Shown: positions 24,352 through 36,689 of the stretch, one piece after another
Layout of the letters: the number at the start of each line of letters is the position of its first letter
Position numbering within the stretch: position 1 is the first letter of the stretch
NCBI GenBank assembly: GCA_011033025.1
Contig: WFMF01000008.1
Span: 315,001-379,000, forward strand
Direction: 5' to 3'
Source of the DNA: Beroe forskalii
Lineage: Eukaryota > Ctenophora > Nuda > Beroida > Beroidae
DNA length: 64,000 bases
Position numbers and translations under genes: made by a program
The notes under the pieces: generated by a model
Seen by the model: only the letters and a program-made list of their open reading frames with translations
What the model was told of the DNA's origin: nothing
The model's database searches: none

Positions 24352-24859
24352 ATGGAGTACCGTGGAGTAGTCATATGCCCCAGAACCCCTGCCAGTTATG
24401 AAGATTACATAAAGGCCAAGGAAGACCTACAAGAGAGCCTGGAACGGAGGGCACAGAGTGCTTTGGAACGACCGGACAGTGACACTCCCGTCCTTCAGAC
24501 CCGTTACAGGCGGGGTGAACGTGTTTGCCGAATGCCCCAGGTTGGCTGACTCGACAAAAAATCATCTTGACGCAGCAGTAGGTGAGTTTTTTAGAACTAG
24601 GGATATAGAGGTACTACTGAGTAGAGTGGTCAGGCTGGGGGACAGATACCTGAGGGTACTGAAGAAAATGCTGAAGCGAAGGAAGGAAAGGGGTGAATAC
24701 AAGCATGCTAGGGATTATTGCTTGCTGCGATACGCCAATATCGCTTCCTTCAAGCAGCGATTTGATTCTGCACTTTTTAGGGTGAAGGTACTCCATGACA
24801 GTGCGATTTGCAAAGAATCAAAAATGAAAAAAAAGACACTGTATTCGTCTGATACGTGA
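24352..24859 (+). pseudogene. Array family, coding-block copy 2
   Basis: This copy shows the likely true exon start: an acceptor TTTCAG precedes ATG at 24352, giving MEYRGVVICPRTPASYEDYI. About 14 bases are missing near 24470 compared with other copies, which shifts the frame; the rest reads on in the next frame from 24458 (NVFAECPRLADSTKNH, VRLGDRYLRVLKKMLKRRKE). It is probably nonfunctional. Its 3' exons follow near 25000 and 25420, the first with small deletions. Confidence 0.5.
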
Positions 24860-26963
24860 TCTAAACAAAAATTAAAATCATGGAATGCTACCTTGCGGAA
24901 ACTGTCCCAGCTCAGGTCTCTAATCTTGGTAGAAACGCTGAGTGAATTTAATACATTATTCATGGCATTGTTATTCATAATGATGACTGTATCACAGTAT
25001 GGAACGCCAGGAACCCAGAAACGCCACTAACTTCCTGGTGCAACTTGGATGAAGTTCCGTTTGGGTTTAAAACCGGTGTTTATCTCCTCCCACCCAATTT
25101 CCCAAAGAGCTGTTAAAAGGAACCAGATTCATCTCATCGCTAGAGGGTGCACTAAGTAAGTCATCTATACGAATCATTAATCTCAATTAAACACTTATAG
25201 GCTATATAAGCCTACAACTAAGCACGTGTACATTCCCTTGAACTGAAGAGATTTCTCTAAATCGAAAAAAAAACCTTCGTAAAGTAATTGGGGGACATCC
25301 ACTATGCCACACCCTGACACCGATACCCAGAAGCTGAAATCGCCCAATAACTGCATATTAGATTAATCACATCATTAACACCACTGGGTCACTCACTAAC
25401 CTAACAAATTCCTTTTTCAGAGAAGATAATCAATACTGACAATCTCGAACTGTCAATTCTATGCCCAATCCTAAAGAAAGCCTCTTGGTTATTTATTGAG
25501 ATGAATCTATGTCATTGATTGTACACGAACTTGAATCTTAGTTATAAGTTCAACTCATTGGAGAAAAGTGGACTAAAGATTCCAAATCAGGTACAGAAAT
25601 CAATCTGTAAGGATTGAAACTTCATTAAAACCTCCATTACATAACTTACAACAACCAACTAGACACATAGTAACAGTATGATGATACTGGTATTAGGATT
25701 AAAGAACTGATGACTGGAGAAGTTAAGATGAGGGACGCTAAAGGTTGAGCAGTTGATAGCAGGCGCCACTTAAGGTTAATAAGATAAGGTGGAGGAAGAG
25801 CTCTTAGTAATAACCTTCCAGCCGTGGTGGCCAACAAGACCCGGCAGAGGACACACACGTGATCAAGAGGAGGTTATGATCCAGTTTTCACGAGACCAAA
25901 CCGTGTATGATGAGGCTGAGCATGAGGCCCAACCTCAGGATGAGCATGGTAAGGATGGTATAGAGCAAGAATTACAATACCATCAGGGTGCAAGGCAAGA
26001 ACCCCAGATGGCAGATTGATCAGAAAAACATCGAGCAAAAGTTCCAAGCGTAGAGAAATTGAGATGAGAAGCTGAGATAAGAAGTTGATGGGAATAGTTG
26101 AGAGGAGACTTCAGAGATGGAGCAGTTGTGAGGAGACGCTAAGCGATTCGAAGTTGGGGACAGACGCCAAATGTTAATAAGTTGCGGTGAAGGAATAGAA
26201 AGACCCTCCACTCCTCCGGCTGTGGCCGACAAGGCCCGGCAGATGATGAAGGACAGGTCTATAGTTACTTGGGGAGAACAACAGTCACGAAGTATGATGA
26301 TCTCAGACAAGATGGAGTTGAACAAGAATTACAATGTAACCATTGAAGGGGCAACTGTAATTGGGAGATAGAACCGTAATAATGAACTTAGTCTCAGCAG
26401 TAATCTGTGATACACTTGATCCCTATGAAAACCAGCTTACAAGAACCCCCCTCGATGGGACACCGAAAGGAGACAGACAGTGTTATATCTCAAAGCCTTT
26501 TAAGACTTCGAATTCATCAAAAATCTGAGAAACTCGAAACAGATGATAATGGACGGGACTTTTGCATCCTGGCAAAAATCTAGTTAAACTTCCCCTATCA
26601 GATGATATGACTAGTGTATATTCTGCTAGAAAGAGAAGAATATGTTCTTAAAGTCATCGATACACTCATCTCAGTATTCTTATAGCATTTGATACATTCA
26701 TTTAAGCAGCAGTATGTCTCTCTTGTTTTACATTCGTTTTACATTTTTCTACACGATAATTATTATTTGCATTTAGAGATAAGGATTTTGCAGGGAATTG
26801 CCATTTTACCGCTATTATCTCCTTTTATGGTAGTCTTTTAGAAGTTAATCAATAGCAGGTTTAGTCAGGAAAGCCCGGCAGAGGACACACACGTGATAAA
26901 GAGCAGGTCTATAGTTACTTTGGGAGAACAGCATACTTCACGAGGAATACAGAATAGTACAGA

Positions 26964-28183
26964 ATGAGGCCCAGCCTCAGGATGAGTTTGGGCAAGATGG
27001 TGTTGAACAAGAATTACAATACCATTGAAGGAACCCCTGCCAGTTATGAAGATTACATAAAGGCCAAGGAAGACCTACAAGAGAGCCTGGAACGGAGGGC
27101 ACAGAGTGCCTTGGTCGCCTTGGAACGATCGGAGTGGGAAGCAGTGACATTCCCGTCCTTCAGACCCGTTACAGGCGGGGTAAACGTCTTTGCCGAATGC
27201 CCAAGGTTGGCTGACTCGACAAAAAATCATCTTGACGCAGCAGTAGATGAGTTTTGTAGGACGAGGGATATAGAGGCACTGCTGAGTAGAATGGTCATGC
27301 TGGCTAATAGGTACCTGAAGGTGTTGAAGAAGATGCTGAAGCGAAGCAAGGAACGGGGTGAATACAAGCATGCCAGGGAGTATCGCTTCGTGCGATACGC
27401 CAATATCGCGTCCTTCAAGCAGCGATTTGATTCTGCACTTGTTAGGGTGAAGGTACTCCATGACAGTTCGATTTGCAAAGAATCAAAAATGAAAAAAAGA
27501 CACTGTATTCGTCTGATACGTAATCTAAACAATAATCTAAATCATGGAATGCTACCTATCGGAAACTGCCCCAGCTAAGATCTCTAATGTTGGTAGAAAC
27601 GCTGAGTGAATTTAATACATTATTCATGGCATTGTTATTCATAATGATGACTGTATCACAGTATGGAACGCCAGGAACCCAGACACGCCACTAACTTCCT
27701 GGTGCAACTTGGATGAAGTTCCGTTTGGGTTTAAACCGGTGTTTATCTCCCTCCCACTCCAATTTCCCAAAGAGCTGTTAAAAGGAACCAGATTCATCTC
27801 ATCGCTAGAGGGTGCACTAAGTAAGTCATCTATACGAATCATTAATCTCAAACAAACACTTATAGGCTATATAAGCCCATCAACTAAGCACGTGTAAATT
27901 CCCTTGAACTGAAGAGATTTCTCTAAATCGAAAAAAAACCTTCGTAAAGTAATTGGGGGACATCTACTATGCCACACCCTGACACCGATACCCAGAAGCT
28001 GAAATCGCCCAATAACTGCATATTAGATTAATCACATCATTTACACCACTGGGTCACTCACTAACCTAACAAACTTCTTTTTCAGAGAAGATAATCAATA
28101 CTGACAATCTCGAACTGTCAATTCTATGCCCAATCCTAAAGAAAGCCTCTTTGTTATTTATTGAGATGAATCAACGTCATTGA
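26964..28183 (+). CDS. Array family, most complete copy (copy 3): unrecognised three-exon gene
   Basis: The long exon is open for 204 codons from 26964: NKNYNTIEGTPASYEDYIKA, then EWEAVTFPSFRPVTGGVNVF, CPRLADSTKNHLDAAVDEFC, a basic helix YLKVLKKMLKRSKERGEYKH and YANIASFKQRFDSALVRVKV. An exon at 27662-27820 (after CACAG, before GTAAGT) gives WNARNPDTPLTSWCNLDEVP, then FGFKPVFISLPLQFPKELLK. The last exon, 28086-28183, gives KIINTDNLELSILCPILKKA and stops at TGA 28181. The joins are in phase if the first exon ends near 27518 before GTAATC. The predicted protein is about 280 residues, basic, with no signal peptide, membrane segment or domain I know. The true start is probably in an upstream exon. 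Confidence 0.4.
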
Positions 28184-29273
28184 TTGTACACGAACTTGAA
28201 TCTTAGTTATAAGTTCAACTCATTGGAGAAAAGTGGACTAATGATTTCAAATCAGGTACAGAAATCAATCTGTAAGGATTGAAACTTTATTAAAACCCCC
28301 ATTACATAACATACAACAACCAACTAGACACAAATTAACAGTATAATGATTCAAGACTTGGAGGAACAACAAAAGTTGAGATCTGAGAAGCTGACTAGCT
28401 GAGATGAGAAGTTGATAGGAATAGTTGAGAAAAGACGTCAGAGATGAGGTAGTAGAGAGGAGACGCTAAATGTTAAGTTGAGAGGAGACGCCAAATGTTG
28501 ATGAGTTGCTGTGGATGAAGAGCTCTTAATTAAAGGCTGTGGCCAAAAAGACCCGGCAGAGGACACACACGTGATGAAGAGGAGGTTATGATTCTTTCAG
28601 AGAACAGCATAGTTCCCGAGGAAGACAGAATCTACGAAATGAGGCTGAGCATGAGGCCCAACCTCAGGATGAGCATGGTAAGGATGGTATGGAGCAAGAA
28701 CTGCAAAGCTATCAAGGTGCAAGGCAAGAAGCGCAGATGGCAGATTGATCAGAACATCATCGAGCAAAAGTTCCAAGCGTAGAGAAATTGAGATGAGAAG
28801 CTGAGATAAGAAGTTGATGGGAATAGTTGAGAGGAGACTTCAGAGATGGAGAAGTTGTGAGGAGACGCTAAGCGATTCGAAGTTGGGAACAGACGCCAAA
28901 TGTTAATAAGTTGCGGTGAAGGAAGAGCTCTTAATAAAAGACACTCCACTCCTCCGGCTGTGGCCGACAAGGCCCGGCAGATGATGAAGGACAGGTCTAT
29001 AGTTACTTGGGGAGAACAACAGTCACGAGGTATGATGATCTCAGACAAGATGGAGTTGAACAGATGATATGACTAGTGTATATTCTGCTAGAAAGGGTAG
29101 GATATGTTCTTGAAGTTATCGATACACTCATCTCAGTATTCTTTATAGCTTTTGATACATTTATTTAGGCAGCAGTATGTCTCTCTTGTTTTACATTCGT
29201 TTTACATTTTTCTACACGATAATTATTATTTGCATTAAGAGATAAGGATTTTCCAGGGAATTGCTATTTTATC

Positions 29274-30188
29274 TAGGGTTTCCAATATCGGTAGCAATTT
29301 TTTAACGGCGATAATCGATAACTTTTTGTGAATTATCGGCGATACCGATAATTAACGGCGATAAATTTACATCAGTTTTAGACATCAATTTATTTCAATT
29401 TTCCTCAATCTATGAATTCGCAAACATTAATTCAGCCACTTTGCTACGTATAGTGGCTGGCGAGCTGTGCGCTAGGAACTTCTTTTCCCTCATAGCACCC
29501 TTAATGAAACTGGTCGTTGCTATCTGGTTGAAAGATAATTCGTCAACAGCTGCAAGGGCAGCATACATTTCTTCTTTGCATTTTTCTCAGCATATGATAC
29601 GATTAACTTTTGCTGAGTTTTTGGCCGCTTTGCTTTAGACTTTGCCATCTCGGCCTGTGGACGATCAATATTGTGCTTTGCTTTGAGATGATACCACAAA
29701 CTAGAATAACTGCTCATCGAAGGTGCGCCAGATTAAGACTTCGTACACTGCTTGCAGACCACTTCCTCCCCCTCTTTTGTAAAGAACTGTCATGATATGC
29801 TGTGGCTTTATATGTTAAATACAAATTGAAGTATCAATCAATACAACGGAGACTCGGAGTAGAACGTGAGTCGAAGGTCAAACGTTTAAAAGAGTTCAGA
29901 AAAATCTAAAAATTAAACTAAGCTTGGGTGTATTTTGTTTTGATAGTCATGAGACACAAGGCCGTGAAAAATGCTACAAATTGTTATTCAAACTGGCCCG
30001 TTGCTTTTGAATTAGTAAAAACCGTGAAATTAACTGGTTTTTACTTTATTTGAGTTAAATAATATGGTTTCAAAAATATTCAATTTTATCGGTTTATCGG
30101 CACAAAATTATCGCCGATAACCGATAACTGATTTTGGTCCAATTATCGCCGATAATTTTATCGGCGATATTATCGGTTGGAAACCCTA
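29274..30188 (-). mobile_element. Nonautonomous hAT-type transposon (915 bp) with BED-finger remnant
   Basis: The ends are perfect inverted repeats, TAGGGTTTCC and GGAAACCCTA, followed inside by repeated TATCGGCGATAA-type motifs in both orientations. The flanks ATTTTATC (29266-29273) and ATTTTTAC (30189-30196) are an imperfect 8-bp duplication. Two other array copies (near 26805 and 35505) show the uninterrupted site. On the minus strand, 29717-29520 encodes SSLWYHLKAKHNI, like the C-terminal half of a BED zinc finger. Frames down to about 29415 read FNQIATTSFIKGAMREKKF, like the start of a hAT transposase. The catalytic core is absent, so movement would need an autonomous relative. Confidence 0.8.
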
Positions 30189-30344
30189 ATTTTTACCGTT
30201 ATTATCTCCTCTTATTGTAGTATTATTTATCTATAGCAGGTTTAGTCAGGATAGCCCGGCAGAGGACACACCCGGGATGAAGAGCAGGTCTATAGTTACT
30301 TTGGGAGAACAGCATACTTCACGAGGAAGACAGAATAGTACAGA

Positions 30345-30808
30345 ATGAGGCCCAGCCTCAGGATGAGCTTGGGCAAGATGGTGTTGAACAAGAATTACAA
30401 TACCATTGAAGGAACCCCTGCCAGTTATGAAGATTACATAATAAGGGCCAAGGAGGACCTACAAGAAAGCCTGGAACGGAGGGCACAGAGTGCCTTGGTC
30501 GCTTGGAACAACCGGAGTGGGAAGCAGTGACACTCCAGTCCTTGAGACCCGTTACAGGCGGGGTGAACGTGTTTGCGGAGTGCCCCAGGGTGGCTGACTC
30601 CACCAAGACTCGGCTGGACTCAGCAGTCAAAGAGTTCTGTGAGACGAGGGACTCAGAGGCACTGCTGAGGAGGGTGGCCAGGCTGGGGAACAGATATTTG
30701 CGAGTGCTGAAGAAAATGCTGAAGCGGAGGAAGGAGCGGGGTGAATATCGCTTCCTGCATCCAAATCAGGTACAGAAATCAATCTTTAAGGAATTAAAAC
30801 TTTACTAA
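30345..30808 (+). pseudogene. Array family, coding-block copy 4
   Basis: The block opens NKNYNTIEGTPASYEDYI, then breaks frame near 30505 by loss of about one base (LVAWNN against LVALER). The next frame continues EWEAVTLQSLRPVTGGVNVF, RVADSTKTRLDSAVKEFC and VARLGNRYLRVLKKMLKRRK. The tail after GEYRFLHPNQ runs straight into the 3'-end module, so the C-terminal part is missing. It shares the TKTRLDSAVKEFCETRDSEA variant with copy 6, so these two form a subfamily. Confidence 0.5.
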
Positions 30809-31375
30809 AACCCCCATAACATAACATACAACAACCAACTAGACACATAGTAACAGTATGATGATACTGGTATTAGGATTAAAGAACTGATGACTGGAGA
30901 AGTTAAGATGAGGGACGCTAAAGGTTGAGCAGTTGATAGCAGGCGCCACTTAAGGTTAATAAGATGAGGTGGAGGAAGAGCTCTTAATAATAACCCTCCA
31001 GAAGAGGTGGCCGACAAGGCCCGGCAGAGGACACGTACTTAATGAAGAGGAAGTTATGATCCAGTTTTCACGAGACCAAACCGTGTATGATGACGCTGAG
31101 CATGAGGCCCAGCCTCAGGATGAGCTTGGTAAGGATGGTATGGAGCAAGAATTAATTACAAAACTATCAGGGCCAGGGTGTAAGGTTAGAACCCCAGATG
31201 GAAGATTGATCAGAACATCATCGAGTAAAAGTTCTAAGCGTAGAATACATAGACTCTAAACTCTCTATATAGAGAGTCCGGCGTATCAAAGCATAGAGTA
31301 AGCGACACTGTCCCGAGTACACAGTGTAGACACTTTAAAGAAGCAAGAAAAGTCCTTTTAAAACAGAAGCAGCAG

Positions 31376-32330
31376 TAGATGAATTCTTAGAACTAGGGAT
31401 ATAGAGGTACTACTGAGGAGAATGGTAAAGTTGGCTGATAGGTACCTGAGGTAATGAAGAAGATGCTGAAGCGAAGCAAGGAACGGGGTGAATACAAGCA
31501 TGCCAGGGAGTATCGCTTCGTGGGATACGCCAATATCGCTTCCTTCAAGCAGCGATTTGATTCTGCAATTATTAGGGTGAAGGTACTCCATGACAGTGCG
31601 ATTTGCAAAGAATCAAAAATGAAAAAAAAGACACTGTATTCGTCTGATACGTGATCTAAACAAAAATTAAAATCATGGAATGCTACCTTGCGGTAACTGT
31701 CCCGGCTCAGGTCTCTTATCTTGGTAGAAACGCTGAGTGAATTTAATACATTATTCATGGCATTGTTATTCATAATGATGACTGTATCACAGTATGGAAC
31801 GCCAGGAACCCAGACACGCCACAAACTTCCTGGTGCAACTTGGATGAAGTTCCGTTTGGGTTTAAACCGGTGTTTATCTCCCTCCCACTCCAATTTCCCA
31901 AAGAGCTGTTAAAAGGAACCAGATTCATCTCATCGCTAGAGGGTGCACTAAGTAAGTCATCTATACGAATCATTAATCTCAAACAAACACTTATAGGCTA
32001 TATAAGCCCATCAACTAAGCACGTGTATATTGCCTTGAACTGAAGAGATTTCTCTAAATCGAAAAAAAAACCTTCGTAAAGTAATTGAGTAATTGGGGGA
32101 CATCCACTATGCCACACCCTGACACCGATACCCAGAAGCTGAAATCGCCCAATAACTGCATATTAGATTAATCACATCATTAACACCACTGGGTCACTCA
32201 CTAACCTAACAAACTTCTTTTTCAGAGAAGATAATCAATACTGACAATCTCGAACTGTCAATTCTATGCCCAATCCTAAAGAAAGCCTCTTGGTTATTTA
32301 TTGAGATGAATCTATGTCATTATTTCTACC
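31376..32330 (+). pseudogene. Array family, copy 5 (5' truncated, 3' exons intact)
   Basis: The block starts abruptly inside the family sequence at about 31376 (AAVDEF region), with a one-base loss near 31452, then KKMLKRSKERGEYKHAREYR and SFKQRFDSAIIRVKV. The 3' exons follow at about 31799-31957 and 32227-32327, with the same acceptor, donor and stop arrangement as copy 3. Upstream, 31240-31370 carries a short AT-rich hairpin region (CTCTATATAGAGAG). Confidence 0.45.
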
Positions 32331-33038
32331 CGAACTTGAATCTTAGTTATACGTTCAACTCATTGGAGACAAGTGGACCAATGAGTCCAAATCAGGTACA
32401 GAAATCAATCTGTAAGGATTAAAACTTTATTAAAACCTCCATTACATAACATACAACAACCAACTAGACACAAATTAACAGTATAATGATTCAAGACTTG
32501 GAGGAACAACAAAAGTTGAGATCTGAGAAGCTGAGATGAGAAGTTGATAGGAATAGTTGAGAAGAGACGTCAGAGATGGGATAGTAGAGAGGAGACGTTA
32601 AATGTTAAGTTGAGAGGAGACAAAATAGGTTTCTGTAGCCGCGGTGGAGGAAGAGCTCTTAATAATTGACCCACCAGAAGCGGTGGCCGACAAGGCCCGG
32701 TAGAGGACACACACGTGATGAAGAGGAAGTTGTGATTCTTTCAGAGAACAGCATAGTTCACAAGGAAGACAGAATCTACGAAATGAGGCTGAGCATGAGG
32801 CCCAACCTCAGGATGAGCATGGTAAGGATGGTATAGAGCAAGAATTACAATACCATCAGGGTGTAGGGTAAGAACCCCAGATGGAAGATTGATCAGAACA
32901 TCATCGAGTAAAAGTTCTAAGCGTAGATTACATAGACTCTAAAATCTAAGTTCACTATATAGAGAGTCCGGCGTCTCAGTCAATATAGCATAGAGTTCAG
33001 GACACCAGCGAAATTATAATGATGAGCCCAGCCTCAGG

Positions 33039-33470
33039 ATGAGCTTGGGCAAGATGGTGTTGAACAAGAATTACAATACCATTGAAGAAACCCCTGCCAG
33101 TTATGAAGATTACATAAGGGCCAAGGAGGAACTAGAAGAAAGCCTGGAACGGAGGGCACAGAATGCTTTGGTCGCCTTGGAACGACCGGAGTGGGAAGCA
33201 GTGACACTCCTGTCCTTCAGACCCGTTACAGGCGGGGTAAACGTGTTTGCGGAGTGTCCCAGGTTGGCGGACTCGACCAAGACTCGGCTGGACTCAGCAG
33301 TCAAGGAGTTCTGTGAGACGAGGGACTCAGAGGCACTGCTGAGGAGGGTGGCCAGGCTGGGGAACAGATATTTGCGAGTGCTGAAGAAAATGCTGAAGCG
33401 GAGGAAGGAGCGGGGTGAATATCGCTTCCTGCATCCAAATCAGGTACAGAAATCAATCTTTATGGACTAA
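33039..33470 (+). CDS. Array family, coding-block copy 6 (open, C-terminus replaced)
   Basis: A continuous 143-codon frame reads KNYNTIEETPASYEDYIRAK, then LERRAQNALVALERPEWEAV, NVFAECPRLADSTKTRLDSA and YLRVLKKMLKRRKERGEYRF. It then joins the 3'-end module after LHPNQ, as in copy 4. It has no frame break, but it lacks the YANIASFKQRF segment and the two 3' exons. Whether it is expressed cannot be told. Confidence 0.4.
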   Translation: MSLGKMVLNKNYNTIEETPASYEDYIRAKEELEESLERRAQNALVALERPEWEAVTLLSFRPVTGGVNVFAECPRLADSTKTRLDSAVKEFCETRDSEALLRRVARLGNRYLRVLKKMLKRRKERGEYRFLHPNQVQKSIFMD

Positions 33471-33839
33471 AACTTTACTAAAACCCCCATAACATAACAT
33501 ACAACAAATCAACTAGATACATAGTAACAGTATGATGATACTGGTATTAGGATTAAAGAACTGATGACTGGAGAAGTTAAGATGAGGGACGCTAAAGGTT
33601 GAGCAGTTGATAGCAGGCGCCACTTAAGGTTAATAAGATGAGGTGAAGGAAGACCTCTCAATAATAACCCTCCAGAAGAGGTGGCCAACAAGGCCCGGCA
33701 GAGGACACACACGTCATGAAGAGGAAGTTATGATCCAGTTTTCACGAGACCAAACCGTGTATGATGAGGCTGAGCATGAGGTCCAGCCTCAGGATGAGCA
33801 TGGTAAGGATGGTATAGAGCAAGAATTCGTAAAGTAATT

Positions 33840-34062
33840 GGGGGACATCCACTATGCCACACCCTGACACCGATACCCAGAAGCTGAAATCGCCCAATAA
33901 CTGCATATTAGATTAATCACATCATTAACACCACAGGGTCACTCACTAACCTAACAAACTTCTTTTTCAGAGAAGATAATCAATACTGACAATCTCGAAC
34001 TGTCAATTCTATGCCCAATCCTAAAGAAAGCCTCTTGGTTATTTATTGAGATGAATCTATGT
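33840..34062 (+). pseudogene. Array family, isolated final exon
   Basis: After a junction near 33829, where a block (b) copy is fused to intron sequence (AAAGTAATTGGGGGACATC), the acceptor TTTTTCAG precedes KIINTDNLELSILCPILKKA and a stop, exactly as in the complete copies. The preceding coding exons are absent. Confidence 0.5.
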
Positions 34063-35673
34063 CATTGATTGTACACGAACTTGAATCTTAGTTATAAGTT
34101 CAACTCATTGGAGAAAAGTGGACTAATGATTCCAAATCAGGTACAGAAATTAATCTGTAAGGATTAAAACTTTATTTAAACCTTCATTACATAACATACA
34201 ACAACCAACTAGACACAAATTAACAGTATAATGATTCAAGACTTGGAGGAACAACAAAAGTTGAGATCTGAGAAGTTGATAGGAATAGTTGAGAAGAGAC
34301 GTCATAGATGGGGTAGTAGAGAGGAGACGCTACCTAAATGTTAAGTTGAGAGGAGACGAAATACTGAGATAGGTTTCTGTAGCCGCGGTGTAGGAAGAGC
34401 TCTTAACAATAAACCCTCCAGCCGTGGTGGCCGACAAGGCTCGGCAGAGGACACGTACTTGATGAAGAGGAGGTTATGATTCTTTCAGAGACCAGCAATC
34501 ACGAGGAAGAGAGAACCGGTTATGATGAGGCTGAGCATGAGGCCCAACCTCAGGATGAGCATGGTAAGGATGGTATGGAGCAAGAATTACAATACTATCA
34601 GGGTGTAAGGTAAGAACCCCACATGGCAGATTGATCAGAACATCATCGAGTAAAAGTTCCAAACGTAGAGAAATTGAGATGAGAAGCTGAGATAAGAAGT
34701 TGATGGGAATAGTTGAGAGGAGACTTCAGAGATGGAGCAGTTGTGAGGAGACGCTAAGCGATTCGAAGTTGGGAACAGAAGCCAAATGTTAATTAGTTGC
34801 GGTGAAGGAAGAGCTCTTAATAAAAGACCCTCCACTCCTCCGGCTGTGGCCGACAAGGCCCGGCAGAAGATGAAGGACAGGTCTATAGTTCTAGTTACCC
34901 GCCCTACTCCAAATCACAGCGCTCGCTACAAGGGCATTAAGCGACCTAGGAGACCAGCAGTCACGAGGAAGATAGAACTGTTGTATGATCTCAGACAAGA
35001 TGGAGTTGAACAAGAATTACAATGTAACCATTGAAGGGGCAACTGTAATTGGGAGATAGAACCGTAATAATGAACTTAGTCTCAGCAGTAATCTGTGGTA
35101 CACTTTAGATCCGGATGAAAACCAGCTTACAAGACCCCCGAGATGGGACACCGAAAGGAGACAGACAATTTTATACCTCAAAACAAAAGACTTCGAAGTC
35201 ATCAAAAATCTGAGGAGCATGAAAACAGCTAACAATGGACGAATCTTTTGCATCCTGGCAAAAATCTGGATTAACTTCCCCTCAGATGATCTGACTAGTG
35301 TATATTCTGCTAGAAAGGGTCAGATATGTTCTTGAAGTTATCGATACACTAATCTCAGTATTCGTATAGCTTTTGATAAATTCATCTAGGCAGCAGTATG
35401 TCTCCCTTGTTTTACACTCGGCTGCATTCTTTCTTAGTTCGTATATATATTTTCTACACGATAATCATTATTTGCATTTAGAGATAAGGATTTTCCAGGG
35501 AATTGCTATTTTTACCGTTATTATCTCCTATTATGGTAGTCTTTTAGAAGTTTATCTATAGCAGGTTTAGTCAGGAGAGCCCGGCAGAGGACACACCCGT
35601 GATAAAGAGCAGGTCTATACCTAGTTACTTTGGGAGAACAGCATACTTCACGAGGAAGACAGAATAGTACAGA

Positions 35674-36210
35674 ATGAGGCCCAGCCTCAGGATGAGCTTG
35701 GGCAAGATGGTGTTGAACAAGAATTACAATACCATTGAAGGAACCCCTGCCAGTTATGATGAATACATAAGGGCCAAGGAGGACCTACAAGAGAGCCTGA
35801 AATGGAGGGCACAGAGTGCCTTGGTCGCTTGGAACGCCCGGAGTGAGAGGCAGTGACACTCCCGTCCTTCAGACCCGTTACAGGCGGGGTAAACGTCTTC
35901 GCCGAATGCCCCAGGTTGGCGGACTCGACAAAAAATCATCTTGACGCAGCAGTAGATGAGTTTTGTAGAACGAGGGACATAGAGGTACTACTAAGTAGAA
36001 TGGTCAGGCTGGGGACAGATACCTGAAGGTGTCGAAGAAGATGCTGAAGCGAAGGAAGCAACGGGGTGAATACAAGCATGCCAGGGAGTATTGCTTCGTG
36101 CGATACACCAATATCGCTTCCTTCAAGCAGCGATTTGATTCTACACTTGTTAGGGTGAAGGTACTCCATGACAGTGTGATTTGCAAAGAATCAAAAATTT
36201 AAAAAAAACA
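35674..36210 (+). pseudogene. Array family, coding-block copy 7
   Basis: The block begins KNYNTIEGTPASYDEYIRAK and breaks frame near 35835 and again near 36010 (a G missing from RLGDRY). It then continues KQRFDSTLVRVKVLHDS on to 36200. The 3' exons are absent; a 3'-end module follows at about 36445. Confidence 0.5.
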
Positions 36211-36689
36211 AAAAACAAATTATATTTGTCTGATAAGTAATCTAAACAAAAATCTAAATCATGGAATGCTACCTTGCGGGAAATGCCCCGGCTCATGTCT
36301 CTTGGTAAAAACGCTGAGTGAATTTAATGCATTATTATTTGCATTGTGCCACAAAATATTCTGGTGGCTATTTATCAAGATGAATCTATGTCATTGATTG
36401 TACACGAACTTGAATATTTATTTTAAGATTACCAATGAATCAAATCAGGTACAGAAATCAATCGTATGGATTAAAACTTTAAAACATAACATACAACAAC
36501 CAACTAGATGCACAGTAACAGTATGATTATTCAGTATTTGGATAAGGAACTGTTGACTGGAGAAGTTAAGATAGATGAGAAGCTAAGATGAGAGACGCTA
36601 AAGGTTGAGCAGTTGATAGCAGACGCAACTCAAGGTTAATAAGATGAGGTGGAGGAAGAGCTTTAACAAAAGACATGAAGTAGTGGTGT

